Assembly (NCBI GenBank): GCA_038216155.1
Contig: JBBQQH010000005.1
Location: 8,748-72,747 of the forward strand
Length of the DNA stretch: 64,000 nucleotides
Direction of reading: 5' to 3'
Source of the DNA: SZAS-103 sp038216155
Lineage (GTDB): Bacteria > Pseudomonadota > Gammaproteobacteria > Xanthomonadales > Xanthomonadaceae
Shown piece by piece: positions 35,888 through 44,677 of this stretch. A model generated the notes under the pieces. It searched no databases. It had not been told where the DNA came from and saw only the letters and a program-made list of their open reading frames with translations. The number at the start of each line of letters is the position of its first letter. Positions within the stretch are counted from its first letter, which is position 1. The position numbers and the translations under genes were made by a program.

Positions 35888-36754
35888 CTATTCCAGGTTC
35901 TGCACCTGCTCACGCAGTTGTTCGATCAGCACTTTCATGTCGACCGAGGCTTGGCTGGTGCGCGCGTCAACCGATTTGGAACCCAGCGTATTGGCTTCGC
36001 GGTTGAATTCCTGCATCAGGAAATCAAGGCGGCGACCGACCGCTTCGGGAAGGGCCAGCACGCGGCGCGCTTCAATTAAATGACTGTCGAGGCGATCAAG
36101 CTCTTCTTCCACGTCGAGCTTCTGCAACCACAACATCATTTCCTGCTCCAGCCGGCCCGGATCGAGCGGCTGCCGGAGATCGGCGACGCGTGCCTCGAAC
36201 TTCTGCCGCAGGCTGGCCCGAATCTCCGGCATCCAGTCGCGCGCCTGCTGCACCAGCACGGTGATCGCATCTAGCCGCTCCAGCATCACCGCCGCCAGCT
36301 TGCCGCCTTCGCGCTGGCGTGCAGCGATGAATTCAACCAGCGTCGAATCGATCAGCAGCAACGCCTCGGCCTGCAGTCCGGCTTGGTCGAGTTCGGCTTC
36401 CTGCAACACGCCAGGAAATTGCAGCAGGTCGACGAAATCGGTCTGCAATTGCGGAAACCGCGCGGCGAGGTCCTGCGCCAGCTCCGACAGTCGCGCCAGC
36501 AGCTCCTGATTGGGATGCAGCGAGGCACGTGCGCCTTCCGGCGGACGCACACGCAAGCTCACATCGACCTTGCCGCGCGTGAGCTTTTGCGCGATGCGTT
36601 CGCGCAAGCTCGATTCCAGCGCGCGGAGCTCATCCGGCAAGCGCAATCCGAGTTCGAGGAAACGATGATTGACCGCGCGAATCTCGCACGTCAGCGTTCC
36701 CCATAACGTGCTCCGCTCCCCGCTGGCGAAGGCGGTCATGCTGCGAATGTTCAT
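35888..36754 (-). CDS. yicC: YicC family endoribonuclease-like protein
   Basis: 288 residues, the usual length. The start MNIRSMTAFASGERST matches the family, and the C-terminal DUF1732-type end shows FLMQEFNREANTLGSKSVD, diagnostic of YicC. YicC proteins have been linked to small-RNA and mRNA cleavage. It is the first gene of the yicC-gmk-rpoZ-spoT group and is divergent from rph, as is typical. Confidence 0.95.
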   Translation of the reverse strand: MNIRSMTAFASGERSTLWGTLTCEIRAVNHRFLELGLRLPDELRALESSLRERIAQKLTRGKVDVSLRVRPPEGARASLHPNQELLARLSELAQDLAARFPQLQTDFVDLLQFPGVLQEAELDQAGLQAEALLLIDSTLVEFIAARQREGGKLAAVMLERLDAITVLVQQARDWMPEIRASLRQKFEARVADLRQPLDPGRLEQEMMLWLQKLDVEEELDRLDSHLIEARRVLALPEAVGRRLDFLMQEFNREANTLGSKSVDARTSQASVDMKVLIEQLREQVQNLE

Positions 36755-36846
36755 CGTTCCTCCCGTAAATCGCCCCGAGCTGGCACGCCACTAATGCGCG
36801 CCGGGCTGGCGATCCGATTCCCGATGGTAAACTCCCGGCCCGCCAT

Positions 36847-36862
36847 TGAGGAAACTTCCTCA
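36847..36862 (+). promoter_or_regulatory. Inverted repeat abutting the rph ribosome-binding site
   Basis: TGAGGA at 36847-36852 can pair with TCCTCA at 36857-36862 over a four-base loop. The Shine-Dalgarno AGGAG (36862-36866) begins at its last base. The small hairpin could affect ribosome loading on rph, or its left arm could act as a second, decoy ribosome site. Purely a reading of sequence. Confidence 0.35.
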
Positions 36863-36873
36863 GGAGTTCTTCG

Positions 36874-37602
36874 ATGACCAATCCCCTGCGTCCCAGCGGT
36901 CGCGCCGCCGATGCCTTGCGCGCCGTCGACATCCAGCGCCACTTCACTCGGCACGCCGAAGGTTCGGTGCTGGTCAGCTTTGGCGACACCCGCGTGCTGT
37001 GCAATGCCAGCGTCGAGAATCGCGTGCCAGGCTTTTTGCGCGGCAAGGGCGAAGGTTGGGTGACCGCCGAATACGGCATGCTGCCGCGCTCTACGCACAC
37101 GCGGATGAACCGCGAGGCCGCGCAAGGCAAACAAGGCGGACGGACGTTGGAGATCCAACGATTGATCGGCCGCGCCTTGCGTTCGTGCGTCGATCGCCGC
37201 GCGCTGGGCGAGCGCACCGTCACCATCGATTGCGATGTGCTGCAGGCCGATGGCGGCACCCGCACCGCGGCGATCACCGGCGCTTATGTCGCTCTCGTGG
37301 ACGCGTTCAAAGTGATGAAGCAGCGCGGTGATATTTCCAAAGACCCGATGCATGGCGCGGTTGCCGCGGTGTCGGTTGGCATCTATCAGGGCACTCCCGT
37401 GCTTGATCTGGATTACGCCGAAGATTCGTCCTGCGACACCGACATGAACATCGTGATGAACGATGGCGGCGGATTCATCGAATTGCAGGGCACCGCCGAA
37501 GGCCACGCATTCCGTCGTGACGAGCTGGATGCACTGCTCGTGCTCGGCGAAAAGGGCGTGCGTGAGTTACTGGCGCTGCAGCAGGCTGCGCTGGCGCAGT
37601 AA
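36874..37602 (+). CDS. rph: Ribonuclease PH
   Basis: 242 residues. It trims tRNA 3' ends phosphorolytically. Diagnostic stretches are RPSGRAADALRAVDIQRHFT, CNASVENRVPGFLRGKGEGW, TAEYGMLPRSTHTRMNREA, QRLIGRALRSCVD, CDVLQADGGTRTAAITGAYV and DLDYAEDSSCDTDMNIVM. It has a good AGGAG eight bases upstream of the start. It is followed after eight bases by rdgB. Confidence 0.97.
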   Translation: MTNPLRPSGRAADALRAVDIQRHFTRHAEGSVLVSFGDTRVLCNASVENRVPGFLRGKGEGWVTAEYGMLPRSTHTRMNREAAQGKQGGRTLEIQRLIGRALRSCVDRRALGERTVTIDCDVLQADGGTRTAAITGAYVALVDAFKVMKQRGDISKDPMHGAVAAVSVGIYQGTPVLDLDYAEDSSCDTDMNIVMNDGGGFIELQGTAEGHAFRRDELDALLVLGEKGVRELLALQQAALAQ

Positions 37603-37610
37603 GAGACATC

Positions 37611-38204
37611 ATGACGCGGCTTGTGCTGGCGAGCTCCAATCGCGGCAAACTTGAGGAATTGCGCGAGTTGCTTGCACCAGCCGGGTTCGAGCTGATCGCG
37701 CAATCCGATCTCGGCGTGGATGACGCCGAAGAAACCGGCAATACGTTTATCGAAAACGCGCTGCTCAAAGCGCGGCATGCAGCGCGCATCAGCGGCCTGC
37801 CCGCACTCGCCGACGATTCCGGATTGCTGGTGGATGCGCTCGATGGCGATCCGGGATTGTTTTCTGCGCGCTTCGCCGGAGAGCACGGGAATGCTGCTGC
37901 CAACAATACATTGTTGCTTGAGCGCATGCGCGATGTTGCCCGCGATAGACGCGGCGCGCATTTCTATTGCGTACTCGCGATGTTGCGAAGCGCCGACGAT
38001 CCGCAGCCGCTGATCGCTGAAGGCATCTGGCGTGGAAGCATCCTGGATGCGCCACGCGGCGCGCAGGGTTTCGGCTACGATCCGTTGTTCCTCCCGGATG
38101 AGCAAGCGCACAGTGCCGCGGAACTCGATCCGGCAGTGAAGAACCGCATCAGCCATCGCGGCCAGGCGCTGGGTGCATTGCGCGAAAAACTTTCGCAGTC
38201 GTGA
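37611..38204 (+). CDS. rdgB: dITP/XTP pyrophosphatase (RdgB/HAM1)
   Basis: 197 residues. It removes non-canonical purine triphosphates from the nucleotide pool. Family marks are LVLASSNRGKLEELRELL, TGNTFIENALLKARHAA, PALADDSGLLVDALDG, QGFGYDPLFLPDE and KNRISHRGQAL. Cytoplasmic. The stop overlaps the GTG start of hemW (GTGA). Confidence 0.97.
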   Translation: MTRLVLASSNRGKLEELRELLAPAGFELIAQSDLGVDDAEETGNTFIENALLKARHAARISGLPALADDSGLLVDALDGDPGLFSARFAGEHGNAAANNTLLLERMRDVARDRRGAHFYCVLAMLRSADDPQPLIAEGIWRGSILDAPRGAQGFGYDPLFLPDEQAHSAAELDPAVKNRISHRGQALGALREKLSQS

Positions 38205-39397
38205 GCGATCCGGCCGTGCGCAGCGAGTCTGCATCCGTGTCAGGCACGTTGAGCTTGCCGCCGCTATCGCTGTACGTGCATCTGCCGTGGTGCGTGCGCA
38301 AATGCCCGTATTGCGATTTCAACTCGCACGAAGGACGCGGCGCCTTGCCGTTCGATGGTTATGTCGATGCATTGATCGCCGATCTCGAACAGGATTTGTC
38401 GCTGGTTTGGGGTCGCACGATCACCAGCGTCTTCTTCGGCGGCGGCACGCCATCGCTGTTTCCACCGGATGCGATCGATCGTTTCCTGCAAGCCGCGTCT
38501 TCACGATTGCGTTTCGCGCCCAGCCTTGAGATCACGCTGGAAACCAATCCCGGCACCGCCGAGCACGGTCGCTTCGAACATTACCTCGCTGCCGGCGTCA
38601 ATCGCTTGTCGTTCGGCGTGCAGAGTTTCAATGACGGTTGCCTGCAAAAGCTCGGCCGCATTCACGACAGTGCGCAAGCCGAGTCAGCAATCAAGCTCGC
38701 GCAGGATGCAGGCTATTCCAACTTCAACATCGATCTGATGTACGCGCTGCCCGGACAGACGCTGGCCATGGCCGAACACGACATCGAGCGCGCGTTCGCT
38801 TTGCAGCCAACGCATCTTTCCCATTACCAGCTCACGCTGGAGCCGAACACGGTGTTCGCTGCGAAGCCACCCGCTGGCATCCCGGATGAAGACCACGCGT
38901 GGGACATCCAGGAGCATTGCCAGCGCTTGATCGCCAATGCCGGGTTCGAGCACTACGAAGTGTCCGCGTATGCAAAGCCCGGCATGCAGTGCGCGCACAA
39001 TCGCAACTACTGGTTGTTTGGCGACTACCTCGGCATCGGCGCGGGCGCGCATGGCAAGCTCACGCTGCCAGCACAAGACGGCATCCTGCGTCGCTGGAAG
39101 CTCAAGCATCCAACTGCGTACATGGCGAGTGTTGCGAGCGACGCGCGCATCGGAGCCGACGAATGGCTGGATCTAACGCGGCGCTCGTTCGATTTCATGC
39201 TCAACGCGTTGCGGCTGACCAATGGTTTTGCGCTGTCATTGTTCGAGACACGCACCGGCTTGACGCGTGCCGCGATTGCCGACGAGTTGCGCACGGCAAT
39301 CGCGAACGGGTGGCTGTTGATAGAGGGTGATCACGTTCGACCGACCGAACTAGGCCAGCGCTTCGGCAACAACGTGATCGGATTGTTTCTGCACTGA
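38201..39397 (+). CDS. hemW: Radical SAM heme chaperone HemW
   Basis: 398 residues from GTG 38201, overlapping the rdgB stop. The radical SAM motif CVRKCPYCDFNSH gives the CxxxCxxC iron-sulfur site; GGGTPSLF, LETNPGT and RLSFGVQSFND are also typical. The C-terminal HemN-like part includes NRNYWLFGDYLGIGAGAHG. HemW proteins deliver heme; they resemble coproporphyrinogen dehydrogenase HemN, but the short N-terminus and the single CxxxCxxC with the fourth Cys replaced fit HemW better. Third gene of the rph-rdgB-hemW run. Confidence 0.93.
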   Translation: MSDPAVRSESASVSGTLSLPPLSLYVHLPWCVRKCPYCDFNSHEGRGALPFDGYVDALIADLEQDLSLVWGRTITSVFFGGGTPSLFPPDAIDRFLQAASSRLRFAPSLEITLETNPGTAEHGRFEHYLAAGVNRLSFGVQSFNDGCLQKLGRIHDSAQAESAIKLAQDAGYSNFNIDLMYALPGQTLAMAEHDIERAFALQPTHLSHYQLTLEPNTVFAAKPPAGIPDEDHAWDIQEHCQRLIANAGFEHYEVSAYAKPGMQCAHNRNYWLFGDYLGIGAGAHGKLTLPAQDGILRRWKLKHPTAYMASVASDARIGADEWLDLTRRSFDFMLNALRLTNGFALSLFETRTGLTRAAIADELRTAIANGWLLIEGDHVRPTELGQRFGNNVIGLFLH

Positions 39398-39522
39398 ATT
39401 GAATGCGCCGCAAGCAAGTCGCGGCGAGAGAGCCTTGCGCGCATTCGAATCAGGAGACGCAATCGAGTCTAAACAATCACCTCGATGCAATCGGTTAATT
39501 TCCGCGCGTGCATAATCGCAGC

Positions 39523-39702
39523 ATGTCCGATTCCATTCGCATCACCTGCCCTTATTGTGGCGAGCGCTTCGAGGCGTTCGTCGATGCATCCGCCGGCGAT
39601 GCCGACTACGTCGAGGATTGCCCGGTCTGTTGTCGGCCGATCGAGCTAAGCCTGAGCATCGAGGGCGACGACGTGTCGCTGCGAGCCAACCGGGATAGTT
39701 GA
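39523..39702 (+). CDS. CPXCG-type cysteine-rich small protein
   Basis: 59 residues from ATG 39523. Two cysteine pairs (ITCPYCGERFE and EDCPVCCRPIEL) make a zinc-ribbon-like module, the hallmark of the CPXCG family. CATAAT at 39511-39516 lies six bases before the ATG with no ribosome site between, which would fit a leaderless transcript. Function unknown. Confidence 0.85.
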   Translation: MSDSIRITCPYCGERFEAFVDASAGDADYVEDCPVCCRPIELSLSIEGDDVSLRANRDS

Positions 39703-39725
39703 CCGGGCAGTCCCAATGAAAAGCT

Positions 39726-39926
39726 CCGCTGTTCGCTACGACCTTTGACCGCCATGGACGGTGGGAATGCTGAAAATGCAGGGACGCGATTTTCGGCCGA
39801 TTTACGCAGTTCTGTTGAGCGGCCGCCCCTGCGGCCTGCCCTGCGGGCCAGCGCCGCTGTTCGCTCCGGCATCTGACCGCCATGGATGGCGGGAATGCCG
39901 AAATTGCAGGACGCAATTTTCCGCCT
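39726..39926. repeat. Two imperfect direct copies of a ~73-base intergenic element
   Basis: Copy 1 (39726-39799) and copy 2 (39854-39926) align along their length with roughly 85% identity; both carry an inverted core (ACCGCCATGGACGGTG in copy 1, CCGCCATGGATGGCGG in copy 2). They lie between the CPXCG gene and the cobalamin riboswitch. No gene is supported in 39703-39976. Such elements look like dispersed REP-type repeats. Confidence 0.75.
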
Positions 39927-39963
39927 GCCTCAGCAGTCCCGTACCCAGGCTGCGCAGTCTGCT

Positions 39964-39969
39964 GTAATC
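39964..39969 (+). promoter_or_regulatory. Candidate extended -10 promoter for the btuB transcript
   Basis: TGCTGTAAT (39961-39969) reads as an extended -10; the start would fall near 39976, right where the riboswitch aptamer begins. The -35 is not well formed. Confidence 0.4.
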
Positions 39970-39978
39970 TTCACCCAC

Positions 39979-40130
39979 CGCGAGTGCTCGGGAAGCCGGT
40001 TTGAATCCGGCGCTGCCCCCGCAACGGTAAGTCAGTCAAACCCTCCATTACGCCACTGCGCAAGCGGGAAGGCGGAGGGCTGGTTTCGCAACGTGCGATA
40101 CCGCTGACCGAGCCCGGAGACCGGCTCGCG
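39979..40130 (+). ncRNA. Cobalamin (B12) riboswitch
   Basis: The leader carries the B12-box pattern: GGGAAGCCGG (paired to CCGGC) with TTTGAAT, then GCTGCCCCCGCAACGGTAAG, then GCCACTGCGCAAGCGGGAAG and GAGCCCGGAGACCGGCTCGC near the 3' end. This is a class I cobalamin aptamer. About 150 bases separate it from the start of the downstream receptor gene; the part around GGAGG (40271-40275) may be the expression platform, which would block translation when B12 is bound. Established knowledge: such elements switch off B12 uptake genes when adenosylcobalamin is plentiful. Confidence 0.95.
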
Positions 40131-40281
40131 GCCATCGGCATCGACTGAATCCTTGCGGTTCGGCATCGGTGCCGTTAACGGCGCGTTGCGGTGGGCAACG
40201 GCGGGCGTCCGCGGCTGTGCCGCGCGTCTGACTGTCCCTCCGTGCGCGCTCCTCGCGGGTGAGCGTTGCAGGAGGTTGCAC

Positions 40282-42171
40282 ATGATTTTTTCATTTAAAA
40301 ATTTTTCAAACCGGTCACGATTGGTTGCGGCGATCTTCGTGGCCCTGTCCACTGCGCCCGCCATCGCGCAGTCAACGACCCCCGATGTGACCAATCTGGA
40401 TCGGGTCGAGGTGACCGCCGTGCGCCACGCGCAGACGGTCGATGACGCGCTGGCCTCGGTGACGGTGATCGACCGCGAGCAGATCGAGCACAGTCCGGCG
40501 GTGGATCTGATCGGTCTGCTGGCGCAGCAGGCAGGTGTGGATGTCTCACGTACCGGCGGCGCCGGGCAGTCGAGTTCGGTCTTTCTGCGCGGCGCCAATT
40601 CGAACCAGACGCTGGTGCTGATCGACGGCGTGCGGGTTGCCTCGACCGGCCAGGGCGTGTTCGATTTCGCGCATCTGCCGCTGGATCAGATCCAGCGCAT
40701 CGAAATCGTGCGCGGCCCACGCGCGGCGTTCTGGGGATCGGATGCGATCGGCGGCGTGCTGCAGATCTTTACCCGCAAGCCCGGTCAGCTTGTAGTGCGG
40801 GCCCAGGCTGGCAGCTACGGCACATATGGCGGCAGCGTGTCGGTCGGCACCCCGCAGGATCGCGATAGCCGGATTGGCGTCACCCTCGGCGACAGCCGCG
40901 CGCGTGGGTTTTCGGCGACCTATCCCGACCCGGGTAACCCCTTCAGCAGCTACAACCCCGACGATGATGGCTACCGCAATCGCAACTTCAGCGTTCGCGG
41001 CAGCACGCCACTCGGAAGCCAGACTCTGGGCCTGACTGCGATCCACACCAACGCCAACGTGGAATTTGATTCCGGGCCCAGCCTTGGCAACGATCCAACC
41101 CGCACGCTAGCCCGCAATAGCTCGGGCGGCCTGAGCCTGTCCGGACCGCTGACCGATCACTGGTCGCACTCGCTGGTACTGGGCGGTGCGCGCGAGGATC
41201 TGGACACGCCTGTTTACGGCAGCCAAAGCCGCAGCCGCCGCACCTCGCTGGACTGGGTGAACACCCTCAGCGGCGTCGGCGGCGGCGCACTGACCTTCGG
41301 CGGCAACTGGCAACGCGAAAACGGGAATTCGATCAGCGCCTACAGCGTCAATCCCAGCGGCGTGGAATACGCGCGATCGACCACCAATACCGCTGCATTC
41401 CTCGGCTACGGCGCTCATTTTGGCGCACACCAGATAGAACTGGCCGTGCGCCACGACCGCAATAGTCAGTTCGGTAGCGCCACCACCGGCAATGCAGCGT
41501 GGGGCTCGCAGATCGCACCGGCGACTCGGATTCGGGCGTCATGGGGCCAGGGATTTCGCGCGCCCAGCTTCAACGAACTGTATTCGCCCGGATTCTTCGG
41601 CTCCTTCGCTGGCAATCCGGACTTGCAGCCCGAGCGCTCGCGCAGCTTTGAGGCTGGGCTGGAATTTAAACCCTCGGCCGCGCATGCATTCACGCTGTCG
41701 GCCTGGAAAACCCGGGTCAATCAGCTGATCGCGTTTGATGGCGCGAATTTTCAGGCAATCAACGTTGCGCACGCCGAACTCAATGGCGCCGAGCTAGGTT
41801 ACCGCTTTACCGCAGGCGGCTGGAGCGCGGGCCTGGCGGCGACCGTGCAGGATCCGCACAACGCCGATACCGGCGCCGACCTGCTGCGCCGACCCAAGCG
41901 CAAGCTCGCTAGCGATGTTCGCTACAGCTTTGGCAACGGCTGGGACGTTGCAGTGGATGCGCTGACCACGTCGGCCCGAGCGGACTTCGATCGGCGCCTG
42001 CCCGGCTATGCGCTGGTCAACGTTGCGCTCGGCTGGAACGTCAATCCCTCGCTGCGCCTGGAAGGCCGGCTGGGCAACCTGCTGGACGCCGACTACACAC
42101 TCGCCAGTGGCTACAACACCGCCGGACGCAACGTCATGTTCAGCCTCGTCTGGCAACCGTTGCGCGAGTAA
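40282..42171 (+). CDS. btuB: TonB-dependent vitamin B12 receptor, BtuB type
   Basis: 629 residues from ATG 40282, with GGAGG six bases upstream. A signal peptide ends at APAIAQ; a plug domain follows (ASVTVIDREQIEHSPAVDLI; FLRGANSNQTLVLIDGVRV; IEIVRGPRAAFWGSDAIGGV), and a beta-barrel ends with an aromatic C-terminus-like strand (VMFSLVWQPLRE). A possible TonB box precedes the plug (NLDRVEVTAVR). The receptor imports cobalamin across the outer membrane with TonB energy. The B12 riboswitch directly upstream strongly supports the substrate. No cobalamin synthesis or BtuCDF genes are near. Confidence 0.93.
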   Translation: MIFSFKNFSNRSRLVAAIFVALSTAPAIAQSTTPDVTNLDRVEVTAVRHAQTVDDALASVTVIDREQIEHSPAVDLIGLLAQQAGVDVSRTGGAGQSSSVFLRGANSNQTLVLIDGVRVASTGQGVFDFAHLPLDQIQRIEIVRGPRAAFWGSDAIGGVLQIFTRKPGQLVVRAQAGSYGTYGGSVSVGTPQDRDSRIGVTLGDSRARGFSATYPDPGNPFSSYNPDDDGYRNRNFSVRGSTPLGSQTLGLTAIHTNANVEFDSGPSLGNDPTRTLARNSSGGLSLSGPLTDHWSHSLVLGGAREDLDTPVYGSQSRSRRTSLDWVNTLSGVGGGALTFGGNWQRENGNSISAYSVNPSGVEYARSTTNTAAFLGYGAHFGAHQIELAVRHDRNSQFGSATTGNAAWGSQIAPATRIRASWGQGFRAPSFNELYSPGFFGSFAGNPDLQPERSRSFEAGLEFKPSAAHAFTLSAWKTRVNQLIAFDGANFQAINVAHAELNGAELGYRFTAGGWSAGLAATVQDPHNADTGADLLRRPKRKLASDVRYSFGNGWDVAVDALTTSARADFDRRLPGYALVNVALGWNVNPSLRLEGRLGNLLDADYTLASGYNTAGRNVMFSLVWQPLRE

Positions 42172-42316
42172 ACCGGTCGACTTTGGGGTCCGGTCGCGTC
42201 GGTTAACGCAGCAATGCGGGCGAACGCGATGGGATGGCGCTAGGATTGCGATCGAGCGCCGACGTCGGATGGCTTGGTCCAATCAAAACGACCTCGGGCG
42301 ACGATTGGCAAAAAAA

Positions 42317-42332
42317 CGTGACTTGGGTCACA
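42317..42332 (+). promoter_or_regulatory. CRP/Clp-like operator upstream of the DUF1631-PilZ pair
   Basis: CGTGACTTGGGTCACA matches the CRP/Clp consensus TGTGA-N6-TCACA at nine of ten specified bases. It lies 45 bases before the DUF1631 start, within TTGGCA-containing sequence that could be part of the promoter. Clp is the CRP-like regulator of xanthomonads and is inhibited by c-di-GMP; which regulator binds here is inference. Confidence 0.5.
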
Positions 42333-42376
42333 GTAACACCCTGCCGGACCCACGTCGGCAGCAGGGGGAGCACTGC

Positions 42377-44677
42377 ATGTCGGGCGAGCGCAACTTTAAT
42401 TCTTCGGGAAATCCGCCGGCGACCTTGTCGACCAGGCAGTTTCCACGGCGCGTGCGCACGTTGCTCGAAGGAATTTTTGAAATCGTCACCGGCGAAATGG
42501 ACCGGTTGCTATCGAGCACCCTCGATGGCCTGGAACAGCAGTTGTTCAAGCAGGCTGAGCAGGCGCGCAGCAACGATACGCAATTGCGGGCGCTGGAGGC
42601 ATTGGGCGACGTCAAACGCACTCGTTCCGATCTGACGCCTCGCTACGTGGCCTTGCTGGAATCCGCACTGGCCAGCATCAAGGACCCGAAAACCACTCCC
42701 GAGCCCGAGCCAGTCAGTTTCAGCGAGTTGCGGCTGGTCGCCGAAGACGAGATGGACGAGACCACGCTGCTGCACGAGATTGCATCGCGCGCCGAGATGC
42801 GCAGCAGCTTGCCGCTGTTTCTTCTCAGCCAGCGGTTTGGCGTGCTCACAGGCCTGCCAGCGCTGGATTCGGAATCGCTACCGATCAGCCCGACCGCGAT
42901 GTGCAAACACTTGCGCCGCGCGAGTCGCTGTTTCGAATTGCACACCGAGATGCGGCAACTGCTGTTTCGCCAGTTCGATCGTTTCGTGATGGGTGATTAC
43001 AACCGCCTGATCGAAGTAGTGAACGCCTACCTGGTCAACCAAGGCGTGTTGCCGCATCTGAGTTACCTGCCAAGCCGGTTCAAGGCGCGCCGCGACGGCA
43101 AGGACGCGGACCCCGCGACCGAAGTTTCAACGCCCGAATCCCCTACGCCGGCAGCGCCTGCGGTCGCAACCCAGACCGGCTGGCCGGGCGACACAATCGG
43201 CCTGCGCGGTGCGCCGCAACGCGGTGACAGCGGCGGCGTGCAGAAGGATATCTACACCAACTTGCGTGATCTGCTCCATGCCGCTAGGCCGCAGCAACCT
43301 GCGGCTACCGCGCCTGTGGCACGTCGCGCGGGTAGTGTCGCCTCTCAAGCCGACGTGCAATCGGTGTTGGGACTGCTGCAACGCAGGCCAGCCGGCACCG
43401 CCATCATCAATGGCAGGCCAACAGCGCGCTCGATCCAGCACGTCAAGCAGGATCTGCTCAGCCAGCTGCGGCAAATCTCTCACGGCGAACCCGCGCCGGC
43501 GCTGGCCGACGAGGACACCGACACCATCGAGCTGATCGGCATGCTGTTCGATCAGCTGATGAAGGATGTTCGCCCCAACAGCCCGGCCGCCAACCTGCTG
43601 CAAAAGTTGCAGGTACCGTTGCTGCGGGTGGCGCTGCGCGACAAGGAATTCTTCAGCCAGGAACTGCATCCAGCGCGGCAGATGCTGGATGCAGTCGCGG
43701 AAACCGGCACCTATTGGGCGGGCGAGGAAGGCCCGGACAAGGAGCTGATCGGCAAGGTCGATCATCTGGTCGATCGCATCAGCTCGGAATTCGATGGCGA
43801 CGTGGGTTTGTTCAACACCTTGTTGGGGGATCTGTCGCAGCACACGCAGACGGTGATGCGCAAGGCCGAAGTAGCCGAGCGACGTCACGTCGAGGCGTCG
43901 CTGGGACGCGAAAAACTGACGATCGCGCAAACCCACGCCGGCGAGATCATGGAGGAGATCACCCGCGCACACGATGTTCCCAAGTTCACCCGCGCCCTGC
44001 TCACCCAGGCCTGGACCGACGTGCTGGCGCTGACGGCGTTGCGGCATGGCGAGAATTCCGAGCAATGGCTGCAGCAGATCGACGTCGCCAAGCGCGTCGC
44101 CGCCATTGCTGCAGGCCAAAAGCTCAAGCCCGGTGAGGATCGATTGGCGTTGAGCGAGCACGTTGAGCAATCGCTCAAGCAAGTCGGTTACCACGCCGAC
44201 GAAGCCGTCGCCATTGGCAAGCGCCTGACTGCGTCGGACAGCGACGAGGAAGAACCGGCCAGTCGCACCGAGTTGGCACTGCGACTCAAGGCACGTGCGC
44301 GCCTGGGTGAAAGCGTCGGCAGCAAGCCACCGGAAGTGGCGCTACCGCCGATGGCTCCGCTCGAACTTGAATGCCTTGAGCGCATCCGCGCGTTGCCGTT
44401 TGGCACATGGCTTGAGTTCGTGACCAACCAGCAGGGCGATCGCGTACGCCGCCGGCTGTCGTGGTTCAGCCCGACCACCGGGCATTGCCTGATCATCAAC
44501 CATCGCGGCCAGCGCGCCGGCGAATACACACTCGATGTGTTGGCTCGATCAATGGCGCGCGACCAGGTCTTCGTGATCGAGCGGCAGAAGGAAGGCTTCA
44601 TCGATCGTGCGATCAATGCGATCAAGGATCGCCTGCATGTCGCGCAGGTGCTGACCCACGATGGACGTCCGCTATGA
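42377..44677 (+). CDS. DUF1631 family protein
   Basis: 766 residues from ATG 42377, with GGGGGAG upstream; the frame is open back into btuB, but that part overlaps the receptor gene. Mostly helical, without signal peptide or membrane segment. Recognisable stretches are LLEGIFEIVTGEMDRLLSST near the N-terminus, then FFSQELHPARQMLDAVAETG, LLRVALRDKEFF and LPFGTWLEFV near the C-terminus, as in DUF1631. The function is not known; family members often sit beside c-di-GMP or PilZ genes. Its stop overlaps the PilZ gene by four bases. Confidence 0.85.
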   Translation: MSGERNFNSSGNPPATLSTRQFPRRVRTLLEGIFEIVTGEMDRLLSSTLDGLEQQLFKQAEQARSNDTQLRALEALGDVKRTRSDLTPRYVALLESALASIKDPKTTPEPEPVSFSELRLVAEDEMDETTLLHEIASRAEMRSSLPLFLLSQRFGVLTGLPALDSESLPISPTAMCKHLRRASRCFELHTEMRQLLFRQFDRFVMGDYNRLIEVVNAYLVNQGVLPHLSYLPSRFKARRDGKDADPATEVSTPESPTPAAPAVATQTGWPGDTIGLRGAPQRGDSGGVQKDIYTNLRDLLHAARPQQPAATAPVARRAGSVASQADVQSVLGLLQRRPAGTAIINGRPTARSIQHVKQDLLSQLRQISHGEPAPALADEDTDTIELIGMLFDQLMKDVRPNSPAANLLQKLQVPLLRVALRDKEFFSQELHPARQMLDAVAETGTYWAGEEGPDKELIGKVDHLVDRISSEFDGDVGLFNTLLGDLSQHTQTVMRKAEVAERRHVEASLGREKLTIAQTHAGEIMEEITRAHDVPKFTRALLTQAWTDVLALTALRHGENSEQWLQQIDVAKRVAAIAAGQKLKPGEDRLALSEHVEQSLKQVGYHADEAVAIGKRLTASDSDEEEPASRTELALRLKARARLGESVGSKPPEVALPPMAPLELECLERIRALPFGTWLEFVTNQQGDRVRRRLSWFSPTTGHCLIINHRGQRAGEYTLDVLARSMARDQVFVIERQKEGFIDRAINAIKDRLHVAQVLTHDGRPL

